Positions 45,001 through 54,857 of a stretch of 64,000 nt of DNA are shown piece after piece; within the stretch, counting starts at the first letter, position 1; the number at the start of each line of letters is the position of its first letter. The notes beneath the pieces are model-generated. The model saw only the letters and a list, made by a program, of their open reading frames with translations. It did no database searches and was not told the origin of the DNA. The position numbers and the translations under genes were made by a program. The stretch comes from Patiria pectinifera (lineage: Eukaryota; Echinodermata; Asteroidea; Valvatida; Asterinidae), in the NCBI GenBank assembly GCA_029964075.1, contig CM057149.1:26612197-26676196 (forward strand). The letters run 5' to 3'.

Positions 45001-48000
45001 TTCAACGGGGAGCGCTGATAAAATCCTACAATCATGTACACAATATAACTGTACCGTACAAAATAATGCCCCGGCTTTTAGGGGTGGGGGCAACGTTAGC
45101 ATCTGACGTCATTTGTTATTTGTCTCCCAACTGACTTCAGTTTGTTCAACCCCCACAGTTTGGAGTCCAAACGTCACGAGCCTGCCGCTTCCTTGAGGCC
45201 AACACAGGCGCAGATCCGGGGTCCCCAGCTGTGTCCCAAAACAAATTGCATACAAATTCCTAAAAAAATAATGCACCCCGCTGTGACCCCGAAATTACTG
45301 GTATAATGTCCGCCTGTTCAAAATACGGACGGAGGCAGCTTAGATAGGGGGTATTTTTACACTATTCTGTAATCCAGTGTTAATAATTGTCAAATTTGAA
45401 CAGCGTTCCCTATAGAAATATGATACCCCCCCTTCCCCAAGTTTTTGATTTTTTTGTTTTGAAAGTTTGAAAAATACCTCAAAATCTGCCCTTTTCTCTA
45501 AATACAAAATAATGGGGTGGTGGTGATCAACTAGCTCAGAGGGCCCCCTCCGTGGTCAAAACGTGGGGCGGGATAATCGGACATAAAACAAACATTTGTG
45601 TACACCTTTTCCCCATACTGATACATTATCGGTTGATTTTGATACATTATCGGTTGATACAGTATCCGTTCCGTGGTGATACATTATCGGATACACTTAT
45701 TTTGTAGTTACATTATCCGTCGACACGTGATACATTATCGGATACAAATTTTACTACACTATCAGTCAATTGTTGGTACATTATCGGTTAGTGATACAAT
45801 ATCGGTCAATTTGTGATACATAATCGGTTGGTGATACGTTATCCGTTGGTTACTACATTATCAGTTGTAACACCCTTCATTACGAGGCTAGTGACGGCAG
45901 TGTGGGCACCCAAATCCACCTGGAGCCACTGATCAGTCCCACATGAGCTTGGATGCCACCATCCTCCTGCAGATAGGTCCATACACGGACCACAATTGCA
46001 TGACTTTTTTTCGCAGGTAGTCCTGCAAATTATTACTAGTGATGAAGACCTATTGGACTTTTAAAATGATTTTGGTTGAAATGGAATGGGTTAATTTTGG
46101 TTTTCTTTGATGAAAGCAAGGGCGGCAGACGCTTTTGAAACTGGGGGATTACCAAAAGAGGAACTTGCTCAGAAAAAAGGCATATTCCGTCGGTGTGAAA
46201 GCGGAGAAAATTGTGAAACTATTTTCGTTCACATTGCAAGGAATACATGTCACCCGCAACAAAATAATATTTACTAACAACACTGATATACACTTTTAAA
46301 AATGTTTGCGTTAAAATTTTAAAAAGAATTACCTTACTCAAAAAATTACAGTGTAGGCCTATTCCTGAAATAGTCTCAACATAGCTGTATTGTACTCAAA
46401 TAGGGTAATTGTTCACTTGAGATTGTCCTTCGGCCTCCGGCCTACCCCGGAAGTATCTTTTCTAGGTCCGCCCTTGAATTTGACTAGTTAGGCCTATGCA
46501 AAGGGACATTTTTTTTATCGTGAGAGGGGCACTGTTGCTTTTGATGGGCATTGCGAGAGGGGTGTTTGTGTTTTCGAGGGATAGTGTTCCATCTCGAGAA
46601 GGTTCACAATCTTGTTAATGCGCGAGGGGTATTTGTGGAGTTGATGGGCACTTTTGCATTACAACAGAGGAGACAATTTTTATGTGCGATCATAATGCTT
46701 TCATGTATGCGTTGGAAGGGCAGTTTTGTTTTTTATCTCGAGTGGGAGTGCCCCCCTCCCCCCGTTCCGCCGCCCCTGGATGAAAGCATCATTATCGCCA
46801 TTTCTATAGACCTTATGCGTTGCAGGCAAGGCATAGGTTTTTTTTTTTGTTATTCAAATTTAGTGAAATGAATGTTGAAAGGGAATGTACAACATTTGCT
46901 TTTGCTGCAATTTTCAGAAATAAATGGATTTGGAGGATTAGTATGTTATAGCAAATATTGTTAAACTGACTCGTTTCACGTTTTGGGCTTGTTTATGCTG
47001 GAAAAACCAAGAAAACAAATCATGTTCTTGTGGTCTGGTTCCCCGACCCCACTTAAGATGAAACGGAGAAACGTAAAGACTTTGGGGAATTGTAAGGTCA
47101 AAGAATCACTCTAGCAGGTTTGTAACCCTTCACAGGAGTAAAATTTATTGCAAAGAAAATGCGGAATAACTTAATATGAAAACAATAGGAGCAGTTTTTG
47201 AAAAAGCCAGTTTTTTTCCAACGCTGGTCGGCCGACCAGCATTGGAAAAATACAGTTTTTCTTGAAAATGTCAGCACACCAGGAGCCACAATTTTACAGG
47301 ATGCTTTAGACTGTCAATCCCCAACAATTCAGTAAGGTATTTCGTGATGATTTGATCATTTCGTTTGTTGATGTTTGCAAATGTTGTATCTTCCCTTTAA
47401 CCATACCTGAGCCTATCCCAGCGATACAAATCAATCATTGCCCTTTGACTCCGCCCGCATTTACGGTCTATCGTGAACGCGGCCCCGGAAAACTTTCCCT
47501 TTTGGAAACTCGCACGGCGCCCTCTACAGTCCAGCGTGGCTTAGAAAACTTTGATATTAGACTCACCGGAATTTGGACGAGCCTTGGTTGGGGGGTAAGT
47601 ATTAGAGCGCCACTGGGATGAAGCTGTGATCCCGTTGTCCGGGATCTCACCACTAGCCATTCCTAATGGCCCAGCGGTACATGGTAATCCTGGATAAAAA
47701 TATCAGGCTCATTATTATTGAGATGTTAGCGTTCACAAATGACCCCGAGCATGTCAGCATGAAATACTTAAAACCCTGCCTGACCAAACAAATGAAACGT
47801 TGAGAAATGTCCTGTTTTAGATTGAAGATACATTCATTTCGGCAATTTCATCAGATCAAACATATATCTTCGCTTCCAGTTGCTGACTTGCTCATGTGCA
47901 TGTAGAGGCGATTATGTACTAAATTGATGGATTACAAGAGTCATGTATTTACCTGAAATAAGAGGCCTTGGGACAACTGCTTCTTCTTCCAGAGGATGAG

Positions 48001-50210
48001 CTGAATGCACTCCTTATAAGAAGTGAACAGAATAAAAACAAAAGTTATGTTTCATAATTCTCCTAAATTTACATTGACATTCAATTTCCGGTAAGACATC
48101 AATGAATATTTGTTTCATTCGTGTCATACTTGCCAAAAAGATAGAAAAAAAAAGAACAACAAAAATACATAAAAGACAAAGAAGTCAGGGTTGGGAGAAA
48201 AAGGTTGGATATTTTAAAATGTATCAATGGAAAGCGGGAGAGATGCTTCACATTTCAAACTTTAAATTATTTTGTATGAAAACAAAAATGGAAATTGATT
48301 TCCTAAGGAAATTAAATCGGTAAAGAATTCATAACATACAATCATGAATAGGCGCGGCGATTTCTTTGTCTACTAGGGACAATGGTCTACGAAATTTGAA
48401 AACATTAAAGATGTAATGTCCGGGCTCTGCAACAAAATCGATTTATTTTTTTCTTGCGAATTTAAACTTTTGAGCGTTATATTTTGAAGAAAAAAGTGTT
48501 ATTTTTTATGTGGGCGTCTGCAATCCTCTGAAAGAGGGCGTATATATTTAAGGCCGTTTTTGGGAAAGAAAAAAACCAAAGCAAACCAAAAAACCCAAGC
48601 CAACGGTTTGGAAAATTTTAACGTTATGAAATCTGTATAGCAAGAATTCTGTTACTTTTCGGTTTTCAGACGTTTCGGTTTTAGGCAGCACATGACGTAA
48701 CTTGCGCATTTAATTTCATAATCATTGGATTTCAGTCCCGCTCGGGAATTCATTTTGGGGCAAACCGTATATGTTTACAAAATAACACATGAATTTAGGA
48801 ACTTGCAATGGACAGAGTCTAAAATGACATGAAATTTGGGAAAGTTTTGTAAAGGAGCTAGCTATATCCAAGAATAATATGACTGCCTGCATGGAATAAA
48901 ATATGAAAAAAATGCATAACAGTACTAAAGAAAAAAACATGTAAATGGAATGAAACATGAAAAAATGCATAAAAGTACTTTAAAAATGTAAAGTGTCAAA
49001 GGAAATGAAGGTTGGACACTTGCCGAATGAATGACTTACTGGGTAAAAAGATAAAAATGTGGAAAAAATCACATAAATAATAAAAAAGGAACACAAATCG
49101 TTTAATTTTTATTAAATGGCATTTGTTTGTTTTCTTAACGCCAATACGATTGAAATTTGGCAAAATGCAAATGCCAAATTAATTTGCCTCTTAATTTCGT
49201 TGCACCTTCGTTGAAAATGAATACTTTTCTTTGAAATTTTCCTTCTCGGTGCAAAATTTTCTCTCATGACAACTTTTGACCACACGTTTATTTGAACGCA
49301 CTGAAACGAAATCGAATGCTCCAACTGAGATTTAGAAACTGTATTTGAACCGACTCTCTGTAGACTTCACGAGAAGTGGAATGAACTTTCTCTTTGATTG
49401 AACGGACAAGTTGCCAAATTGAACGGGAAAACATATGAAAAGAATATGAAAATCGCATAATGTATCTTCAAATGAAATGATTGTTTTTGATCGCTAATAG
49501 GTTAATGTTAATTTCTAATGCCCCATTAAATTCTCACCAATGCACTTTCATGGAAAAAATAACACATCTATGAAATTTGCTTAGTCGGTGCGAAATCGAA
49601 AACCAACAAATGAAACTGGATTTGCTTACACGACATATTCTGACAATTCGATCATTTGACAACATTCATACAATCAAACTAATGCTCTATACTGCAAATT
49701 AGAAACCGCATTCGTATCCGTCTCCCTAAACATTTTGAAATGGAACAAACAGTACTATAGTCTGTCTGATTGAATAAACAAGTTGCGAAAAACTGAACGG
49801 CAAAACCTACTTTTACAACAAACAGATCTCGAGACAAATTAAGTGTCACATTGGCATCCAAGACAAACAGGTGTTGATACTCTCTTAATTCCAAAGAGTA
49901 ACAATTCACTTCATTCCACTAAAACAAGGAATGAAGACGATTTGGAGTGAAATTCATTCAAGTTTTCGCTCGAGTTTGAGATAAGTAATTTCTTTTCCCC
50001 AATGTTGTTTTTCCATAAGAGTGCTTTTCACTCTGAATCGTCTCCCACTTCAACCTTTTAAAATTTAGAGCCTATTATTAGGTTAAAAGGCTTTTTGAAA
50101 GTTATTTAAGAAAAAAAAGAGGCAGATATAGACATTGTAGAAAACAATCATTTCAACTTACGAAAAATCACAATGATCAGGCACAGTTTCAGAATGGTAG
50201 TGGATAACAT
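38970..50210 (-). CDS. Gene B: secreted F5/8C-SRCR-SRCR protein, complete, 8 exons
   Basis: Coding exons are 50210-50162, 48012-47953, 47689-47567, 43556-43360, 42267-42123, 41276-40953, 39791-39480 and 39016-38970. They sum to 1,257 nt in frame (418 aa). Exon order, phases and domains match gene A: signal peptide, acidic linker, F5/8C, SRCR1, SRCR2, short acidic tail. Most differences from A lie in the F5/8C domain, including a one-codon insertion in exon 3, a three-codon loss in exon 4 and a two-codon gain in exon 5; the SRCR domains are nearly unchanged. Intron 3 holds a partial extra exon 4 interrupted by a foldback transposon. Likely extracellular; ligand unknown. Confidence 0.85.
39283..39410. 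mobile_element. MITE fragment next to gene B exon 7
   Basis: Starts CAGGCGCGGATCCAGAGG, then a G run, GTCAACCCCCCAGCTCTGTC, CATACAAATTCCTAAAAAAT and a C run. Present in C (60591-60715), not in A. Its core matches 54716-54857 and 45215-45300. Confidence 0.65.
39480..39791 (-). CDS. Gene B exon 7: SRCR domain 2
   Basis: A 312-nt phase 1-1 exon encoding a full SRCR domain with the CPSFC arrangement. Relative to A it has about six changes, including W to G in CPSFC-(W/G)-EEVAC. Relative to C it has CDRAESKIWDC where C has CDGAESKIWEC. Confidence 0.92.
40373..40819. mobile_element. Palindromic MITE, gene B copy
   Basis: Orthologous insertion to 15564-16070, 447 bp, TA-flanked. The central stem AAGTGTTCTTTCAGCAAAAC pairs with its complement ending at about 40604. 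Confidence 0.8.
40953..41276 (-). CDS. Gene B exon 6: SRCR domain 1
   Basis: A 324-nt phase 1-1 exon encoding a full SRCR domain that differs from gene A at about four residues (for example EILHDD for EIYHDD and QCNSS for RCNGS). It has the same seven cysteines. Donor GTAAGG lies at 40947-40952. Confidence 0.92.
42123..42267 (-). CDS. Gene B exon 5: C-terminal part of F5/8C domain
   Basis: A 145-nt exon, phase 0 in and phase 1 out, ending in HLQLEVLGCRG. The segment between FIRI and LQLEVLGC is two residues longer than in gene A and mostly different, so this is another variable surface segment. Confidence 0.9.
42607..42642. other. 36-bp perfect palindrome in gene B intron 4
   Basis: TTTCCAACGGTGCGTCTTAA joined to its exact complement, no loop. 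Capable of cruciform or hairpin formation. Unit C has a 34-bp version at 63907-63940 that has lost one base from each arm. Confidence 0.8.
42643..43359. other. Gene B intron 4, right part
   Basis: Noncoding DNA with a poly-C MITE-like tract (42975-42990) and no recognisable gene. The 124-aa plus-strand frame at 42719-43093 has no motif and is not conserved in gene A. Confidence 0.5.
43360..43556 (-). CDS. Gene B exon 4: central part of F5/8C domain
   Basis: A 197-nt exon, phase 1 in and phase 0 out, with WWHPSSCGTDQWLQVDLG, VTGVVMKGHSSGSIRTFTV and a GESDDWQSLAD block. It is three codons shorter than gene A. Donor GTAAGT lies at 43354-43359. A truncated duplicate of this exon occurs at 45874-45966. 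Confidence 0.9.
43886..45873. mobile_element. Foldback transposon with 271-bp terminal inverted repeats
   Basis: The left arm 43886-44156 and right arm 45603-45873 are inverted copies beginning GTGTTACAACTGATAATG. Both arms consist of about ten short variants of CCGATAATGTATCAC. The 1.45-kb middle has no recognisable transposase. Long inverted repeats built from short tandem units resemble the TU-type foldback elements described in sea urchins (resemblance only). No target-site duplication is visible; the right flank is the truncated exon 4 and the left flank is unrelated. Confidence 0.8.
45874..45966 (-). pseudogene. Truncated duplicate of exon 4 in gene B intron 3
   Basis: It has an intact CTGCAG acceptor and encodes GGWWHPSSCGTDQWLQVDLG followed by AHTAVTSLVMKG, then runs into the inverted repeat of a foldback element at 45873. 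No donor is present. The DNA beyond it (45967-46115) matches the intron next to the true exon 4 (43557-43790), so a short tandem exon duplication preceded the transposon. If spliced in, it would disrupt the F5/8C domain. Confidence 0.75.
45967..47566. other. Gene B intron 3, right part
   Basis: 45967-46115 copies intron sequence flanking exon 4. 46500-46785 is the CCCCTCTCGAG element in inverse orientation. A 38-bp near-perfect palindrome lies at 47213-47250. The rest is AT-rich and noncoding. Confidence 0.6.
46500..46785. repeat. GCCCCTCTCGAGATGG repeat element, copy 3 (inverted)
   Basis: Reads CGTGAGAGGGGCACTGTTGC, CATCTCGAGAAGG and GAGGGGTATTTGTG, the reverse complement of the blocks at 9085-9600 and 18430-18960. 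Ends near CCGTTCCGCCGCCCCTG, which also flanks the copy at 18410-18430 in inverse sense. Confidence 0.7.
47567..47689 (-). CDS. Gene B exon 3: N-terminal part of F5/8C domain
   Basis: A 123-nt phase 1-1 exon with PLGMASGEIPDNGITASSQW followed by a loop RSNTYPP and TKARPNSG. The loop is one codon longer than in gene A and nearly all its residues differ, while the framework motifs are unchanged. Confidence 0.9.
47953..48012 (-). CDS. Gene B exon 2: signal-peptide end and acidic linker
   Basis: A 60-nt phase 1-1 exon encoding the same 20 residues as gene A exon 2, with an AAG acceptor and a GTAAAT donor. The surrounding intron sequence is clearly more diverged than the exon itself. Confidence 0.8.
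48013..50161. other. Gene B intron 1
   Basis: A 2.1-kb intron, conserved with the right half of gene A intron 1 (for example TCGCTCGGGAATTCATTTTGGGG-like block at 48740 and 25897). Lacks the SINE and MITE found in A. The inverted GAGTGAAA-type segment sits at 49880-50062. No exon. Confidence 0.65.
50162..50210 (-). CDS. Gene B exon 1: start codon and signal peptide core
   Basis: It encodes MLSTTILKLCLIIVIF, ending in phase 1 at a GTAAGT donor (50156-50161). It has the same length and phase as gene A exon 1 and the same CGTTGCAACG directly before the ATG. Confidence 0.85.
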
Positions 50211-50362
50211 CGTTGCAACGTGAGCTTGTTTGACGGGTTAAACAACTGCAAGGCGGCAATCTCAGATCAGGTCTACTCAAGATCTCGAGGCAATGGGGTT
50301 TTTATAGCACACGGTTTTTCTAAGTTAACTTGAGAAATTAAAAGGCCAGTGATCACGCCACA
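50211..50362 (-). promoter_or_regulatory. Gene B core promoter with TATA box
   Basis: The coding strand reads GCTATAAAAACCCC around 50308-50295 (TATAAAA at 50300-50306), about 92 nt upstream of the ATG. A GTGATCAC palindrome lies at 50349-50356, about 45 bp further upstream. The 5' UTR shares the TGATCTGAGA-(1)-TGCCGCCTTGCAG block and CACGTTGCAACG-ATG with gene A. Confidence 0.75.
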
Positions 50363-50640
50363 ATTTCAGATGAAGACCTGCTTGTCATTCCAGGGCCTCA
50401 AAATACCAAGGAAACGAACCAACGATTGTTTTCAACAATCAGCATCGTAATAATATCTTTGTCTTCATCATATCGAATTTCCAGGGATGAGTAAGTAAAA
50501 CAAAGAGTTATAAGTAATATGCACTTTTTAATGTTGGATGACATAAATGATCCAGGGTACATCTCCAGGCCCCTTTCAAACACAGGAAGTCCTTACTTAG
50601 CAGACATGTTAACCTCTGAGCTTGTTCTCTTCATTTCAGT
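50343..50640. repeat. GTGATCAC-family unit at gene B promoter
   Basis: GTGATCACGCCACAATTTCAG, a CATTCCAGGGCCTCAAAATACC block, CAGGGTACATCTCCAGGCCCC and CAGGAAGTCCTTACTT-GCAGACATGTTAACCTCTGA in the family order. It abuts the TATA box on its left. Confidence 0.7.
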
Positions 50641-50842
50641 AGACAATTCATGTAGGCCTATACACTGATGTGCACACACAAATTAAACTCCCGAGAACAT
50701 CACACTGCATGTATATCTTTGTTTTATAATAAAACCCGCCATAATATTATCAATTTAAAGTTAGATCATTTGCAGCTTTCCAAAAAATAACTGACCAATT
50801 TAGTGTTACAAGCTTTGTTTGGTTTTAAGATAGTAATGGCAC

Positions 50843-51182
50843 CAGTGGCGTAACCAGGAATTTTTCAGTGGTGGGGGGCGCTGGGGAACTGGAAAATTTC
50901 AGGGGGGGCGTCATGTAGATCAATGATATTTTTAGAAACTCAAAATCTCAGTGGGGGCGACTGGGGGCACAAAGTTTAATGGGGGCTGTCTCCCCACGCC
51001 CCCAGGAATTTTTCAGTGGTGGGGGCGCTGGGGGCGCTGGGGGAACTGGAACATTTCATGGGGGCGTCATGTAGATCAATGATAATTTTTAGAAACTCAA
51101 AATCTCAGTGGGGCGACTGGGGCACAAGGTTTAATGGGGGGCTGTCTCTCCCCACGCCCCCCCCCCCGTGTCTACGCCACTG
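50843..51182. mobile_element. hAT-type MITE with AATGGCAC target duplication
   Basis: CAGTGGCGTAACCAGG / CTACGCCACTG ends with AATGGCAC exactly repeated (50835-50842, 51183-51190). The interior contains a partial internal duplication (CAGTGGTGGGGGCGCTGGGG twice). It interrupts an old dispersed repeat that is intact at 28480-28620 and 42450-42600. Confidence 0.88.
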
Positions 51183-51397
51183 AATGGCACTAAACTCCCT
51201 GTAAATTGTTCCTTCTGGCTTGCTGTCATTTTGAAGAAAATATTTTAAAAGAGGGGAAAAAAGAAAAAAAAAAGAAAAAAGAAACCAAGGGGTGAATCAT
51301 ATTACTGTTAATTTTATATATTTAACACTTGAAACCGGCGAAAAGGGGCCTAAATCCGGCTATATACAATTCGTATCACGGTTTTTAGCGTCGAGTG

Positions 51398-51761
51398 CAG
51401 GCGCGGTTCTGGGGGGGGGGGGTGCTAGGGGCTTTCGTCTACCCCCCCCCCCCCCCACAAAAAAAATCCTTAAAAATGGCAGGAGCAAATATTAGGTGAC
51501 GGTCTCTCCCCCTAAGAAGATATAGTCGTGAGAAGGGGGCATTTGTACAATATAAGGTTATAAAGTGGCATGATTGTAGGATGGATTTTATCAGCGGTCC
51601 CCATTGAAAAAATGGTTAGGGGCCCCCCCCCCCCCACACATACACACCTATTGATTTTCGGAAGCCTAGGCCTAAGTGTCCGGAAAAAGGTCTACATTTA
51701 AGCACGCCTCCTTACTAGCCCCCCCCCCCCCTCTTAAATATAGGATCCAGAACCGCGCCTG
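51398..51761. mobile_element. hAT-type MITE with GTCGAGTG target duplication
   Basis: CAGGCGCGGTTCTGG / CCAGAACCGCGCCTG ends with GTCGAGTG on both sides (51390-51397, 51762-51769). G and C runs flank each end; no coding capacity. Confidence 0.88.
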
Positions 51762-51964
51762 GTCGAGTGATATCTAGCAACCCCTCCGGTGAGTTCTCCC
51801 TTCGCTTCTGGTAAAGTGTTTTGCCCCCACCCCTGTAGAAACAATCCTGGCGACGCCCATGTCTACTCTATCTTTAATGTTTAGTTTTAGTGGACAGGCT
51901 ACATGATGCGGTTGTAAGAAATGGTTCTCTTGATTGTTGTAAGAAATGGTTCTCTTGATTGTTA

Positions 51965-52235
51965 TTACAGGGTTACGGCATACAAACTTATTGAATGTAA
52001 TATATTTTGTATATATTTTTGTCGTTATTATTTAGTTTGTTTCCCTGTTTTTTTGTCGTATAATCCATGGTTGTAACTTGTGTATTGTTGTTGACTTAAT
52101 GTTCACGGGGGCCCCACTCGACAAGCAGTGCTTCTTGGGGGCCCCTTCCATCACCTTATATTATATATGTATACCATCCTTACCTATGTATTGACATTGA
52201 CATGGAAAATAAAGTGAAGTGAAAAAGTGAAATTG
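51965..52235 (+). repeat. Probable LINE 3'-end fragment
   Basis: GGGGGCCCCACTCGACAAGCAGTG and CTTGGGGGCCCCTTCC form a foldable region, followed by TATTGACATTGACATGGAAA, AATAAAG and a TGAAGTGAA-type simple tail. A 5'-truncated 3' UTR with a short tandem tail is usual for non-LTR elements. It interrupts a CTGA-satellite unit (52230-52320). Confidence 0.5.
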
Positions 52236-52810
52236 TAGTATCATGTAACGTCAATTACTTATCGCCTTTTTGTTGGTCTCAGAGGGGCCATCCTTTGACT
52301 CACTGACTGACTGACTTGTGATTTAGACTTGCTCAAGTCCCATCTTGTTCCAAAAGTTTGGGATTACCAGTACAGTGAATGGGCTTAATCCAGATCCATT
52401 GTATAGGCTACATGAATGAAAAGTCTTCCAGTGAAAAGCCGTTCTGAATAGATTGAAGTATGTGCTCTACAACCTGCTTAACCATTGACTTGTCTTGTCT
52501 TGTCTTGTTTCAAGATGTAGTACAAAGCTGAATTTGCAGTTTTTCTCTACATTGCATTGTATTGTGAATCAATCGTAATGTTGTTGCAAGACGAGTCTAA
52601 AATTAGACATTTTTAAAAACTATTTTGAATTGGTACATTTTTACCGAACAACATATGCAGACCCCTCTGGTTATGCCCTGTAAAAGGGACTTTACTGGTC
52701 AAAATCATAGAGGCCACTCGGTACACTATAGACTGGTCACTTTCGTAATATGTAAATTCCAGATGTGCATTTTGAATCACTTTCCCTTTCTGTACACCTT
52801 TTTGCAGATA
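52236..52810. other. Satellite unit and unassigned intergenic DNA
   Basis: 52236-52320 is one CTGA-satellite unit. The rest is AT-rich, with a TTGTCTTGTC run near 52495 and no gene. Confidence 0.5.
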
Positions 52811-54035
52811 ATTTTACGCAAGAGTTTTCTAGAGACACTTCTAGCTAAGTGGTGATCAAACCACATGTTTTGATTTGACACTCCAGCTCTTCAAAACTAA
52901 TAATGAGATCGATCCCACCTCAGTGTCCTGGTAATTTCGTTTGTTTTCCCTTATATATGACTTACAAATATATGGAAGGAAGTAAAACAAAATGTTATCA
53001 GTAGAAATGCATTGTTCCATGATCCAGGGTACATCTCAAGGCCCGTTTGAAATACAGGAAGTCCTTACTTGGTAGACATGCGTCAACGGATGTATATTTT
53101 GGATTGTTTTTCCTTTCTGTCCATTAAATCCTTTTTGCAGATGATTAAAAGTTTCTCAAGACACTTCTGGTTGTATGGTGTCACGCCACATCTTTCGATA
53201 AAGATCTGTTTGGCATTCAGTGTAAGGAAATCGATCCCAAGCTCAGAATCCTGGTATTGGACAGTGGGGTGCATGGAAAGGAGGACTACTAGCTTGGATG
53301 ATTTTTGACAGCGTTACAGAAAGTGAAATATTCACTGAGCTAAATCTTCTACAGGTTGGGTTTTGAACATTATTCTTGTGATTGTTCGTGTTTTTATAAG
53401 ACACGAACAAAATGCATTAAAGGAAGCAAAATTCCTATATACCTTTATATAAAGGGACTTTACTGGTCACAATCACAGCGGTCACTCTTATACGATGCAC
53501 TGGTCACCATAGCAATGTGTGAACGGATATATGCATTATGGATCATTTCCCCATGATCTGTTTGCACATGATTTTACGCAAGAGTTTTCTGAAGACACTT
53601 CTATATAGCTAAGTGGTGATCAAGCCACATGTTTGGATAGCGCCGATCTATTTGGCACTTCAGTGTTTTAAATATGACATCGATCTACAAGTTTGGTATG
53701 CTCTCTGTCATGGCTTTATAAAAATAAAAAAAACTTCAAAATCAGTAAAATACACTTTTTAATGTTCGATGACATAAATGATCCAGGGTACATCTCAAGG
53801 CCACTTTGAAACACAGGAAGTCTTTACTTAATAGACATGCGTCAACGATGTATATTTTGGATCATTTCCCCTTTCCGTCCATTTAATTCTTTTTGCAGAT
53901 GATTAGAAGTTTTCTAAAGACACTTCTGGTTGTGTGGTGATCACGCCACATCTTCGATAAAGATCTGCTTGACATCCAGGGTAAGGAAATCGATCTCTCG
54001 CTCAGAATTCTGGTTATTTCGTATAGTTTCTTATG
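52811..54035. repeat. GTGATCAC-family repeat cluster III
   Basis: Units centred on GTGGTGATCAAACCAC (52849), GGTGTCACGCCAC (53178), GTGGTGATCAAGCCAC (53612) and GTGGTGATCACGCCAC (53935), each followed by GATCTGTTTG-CATTC, ATCGATC-C and CTCAG-ATCCTGGT blocks. Spacing is about 320-430 bp. Confidence 0.8.
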
Positions 54036-54715
54036 GCTTACATGCGGCCTTCCCAAAAGAATTTCAGGTGGCACCCCTTCTAAATATCTCATTAAGGGCT
54101 ATAAGAATCTATCTGCCAAGTTTGGTGCTTTGGACCAGTTGGTCACAATTCCAACCATGCCACCTGGCTATATTATTATATATATATATATATTATAATC
54201 GCACCATTCCCTAGACTTAGAGTAAATACATGAATTACAAAAGTAAAAATATGAATTTTCCCAAGCTGAGCGAGCTGAAATAGAATCAGACAAACAAACA
54301 AGATTCCCTCGTAAATATTTGTAAACGAGTCAGTAGCGCAATATTTATAATATGAAGAAGGGCCGGATTATTATAAACTTGCTAGAATTTCACTCCAGCA
54401 GAGAGTGGATGCCATTTGCCTGCCGGACGAAAGTCGCACGACGCGAAACAACTGAGACAGAATATGGGGCGAGCATGGTAAGGTTCATTGCTCGTAGTGA
54501 CTCTGAATTATAGTCAGTCAACTGCTGCATATAAGAATGAATGTAGACAAGAGTAACGTTACAGCATTTATGTGAATAGCTCGATGCATCTTTTGTCCAG
54601 CTATGAAAAACAAAGTAACTCTCCCACTGCGGAAATGAATGACCCGATCTTGTCACCACTGAATAAAGTAAATGTTTTAAACGCAAAAAAGCACGTACTG
54701 CAATTTTAATTTTTT
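54036..54715. other. Intergenic, unassigned
   Basis: Includes a (TA)n tract at 54165-54195 and a 98-aa minus-strand frame (54390-54686) with no recognised domain. GGGCTATAAGAATCTATCTGCCA at 54097 recurs at 56620, so it is part of another dispersed repeat. Confidence 0.45.
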
Positions 54716-54857
54716 TTTTTTGGAGGTGTCACAGCAGGGGTTTTTTTTGGGGGGGGGTCAACCCCCCCAGTTCTGTAAAAAAAAAAAATCTCATACAAAT
54801 TCCTAAAAAATAAGTTGAACAACCCCCCCCCCCCCCTGCTGTGACACCTCCAAAAAA
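54716..54857. mobile_element. Small inverted-repeat MITE
   Basis: TTTTTGGAGGTGTCACAGCAGGGG is inverted at the right end as CCCTGCTGTGACACCTCCAAAAA. The interior has G and C runs and CATACAAATTCCTAAAAAAT, shared with 39340-39375 and 45250-45270. Confidence 0.8.
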
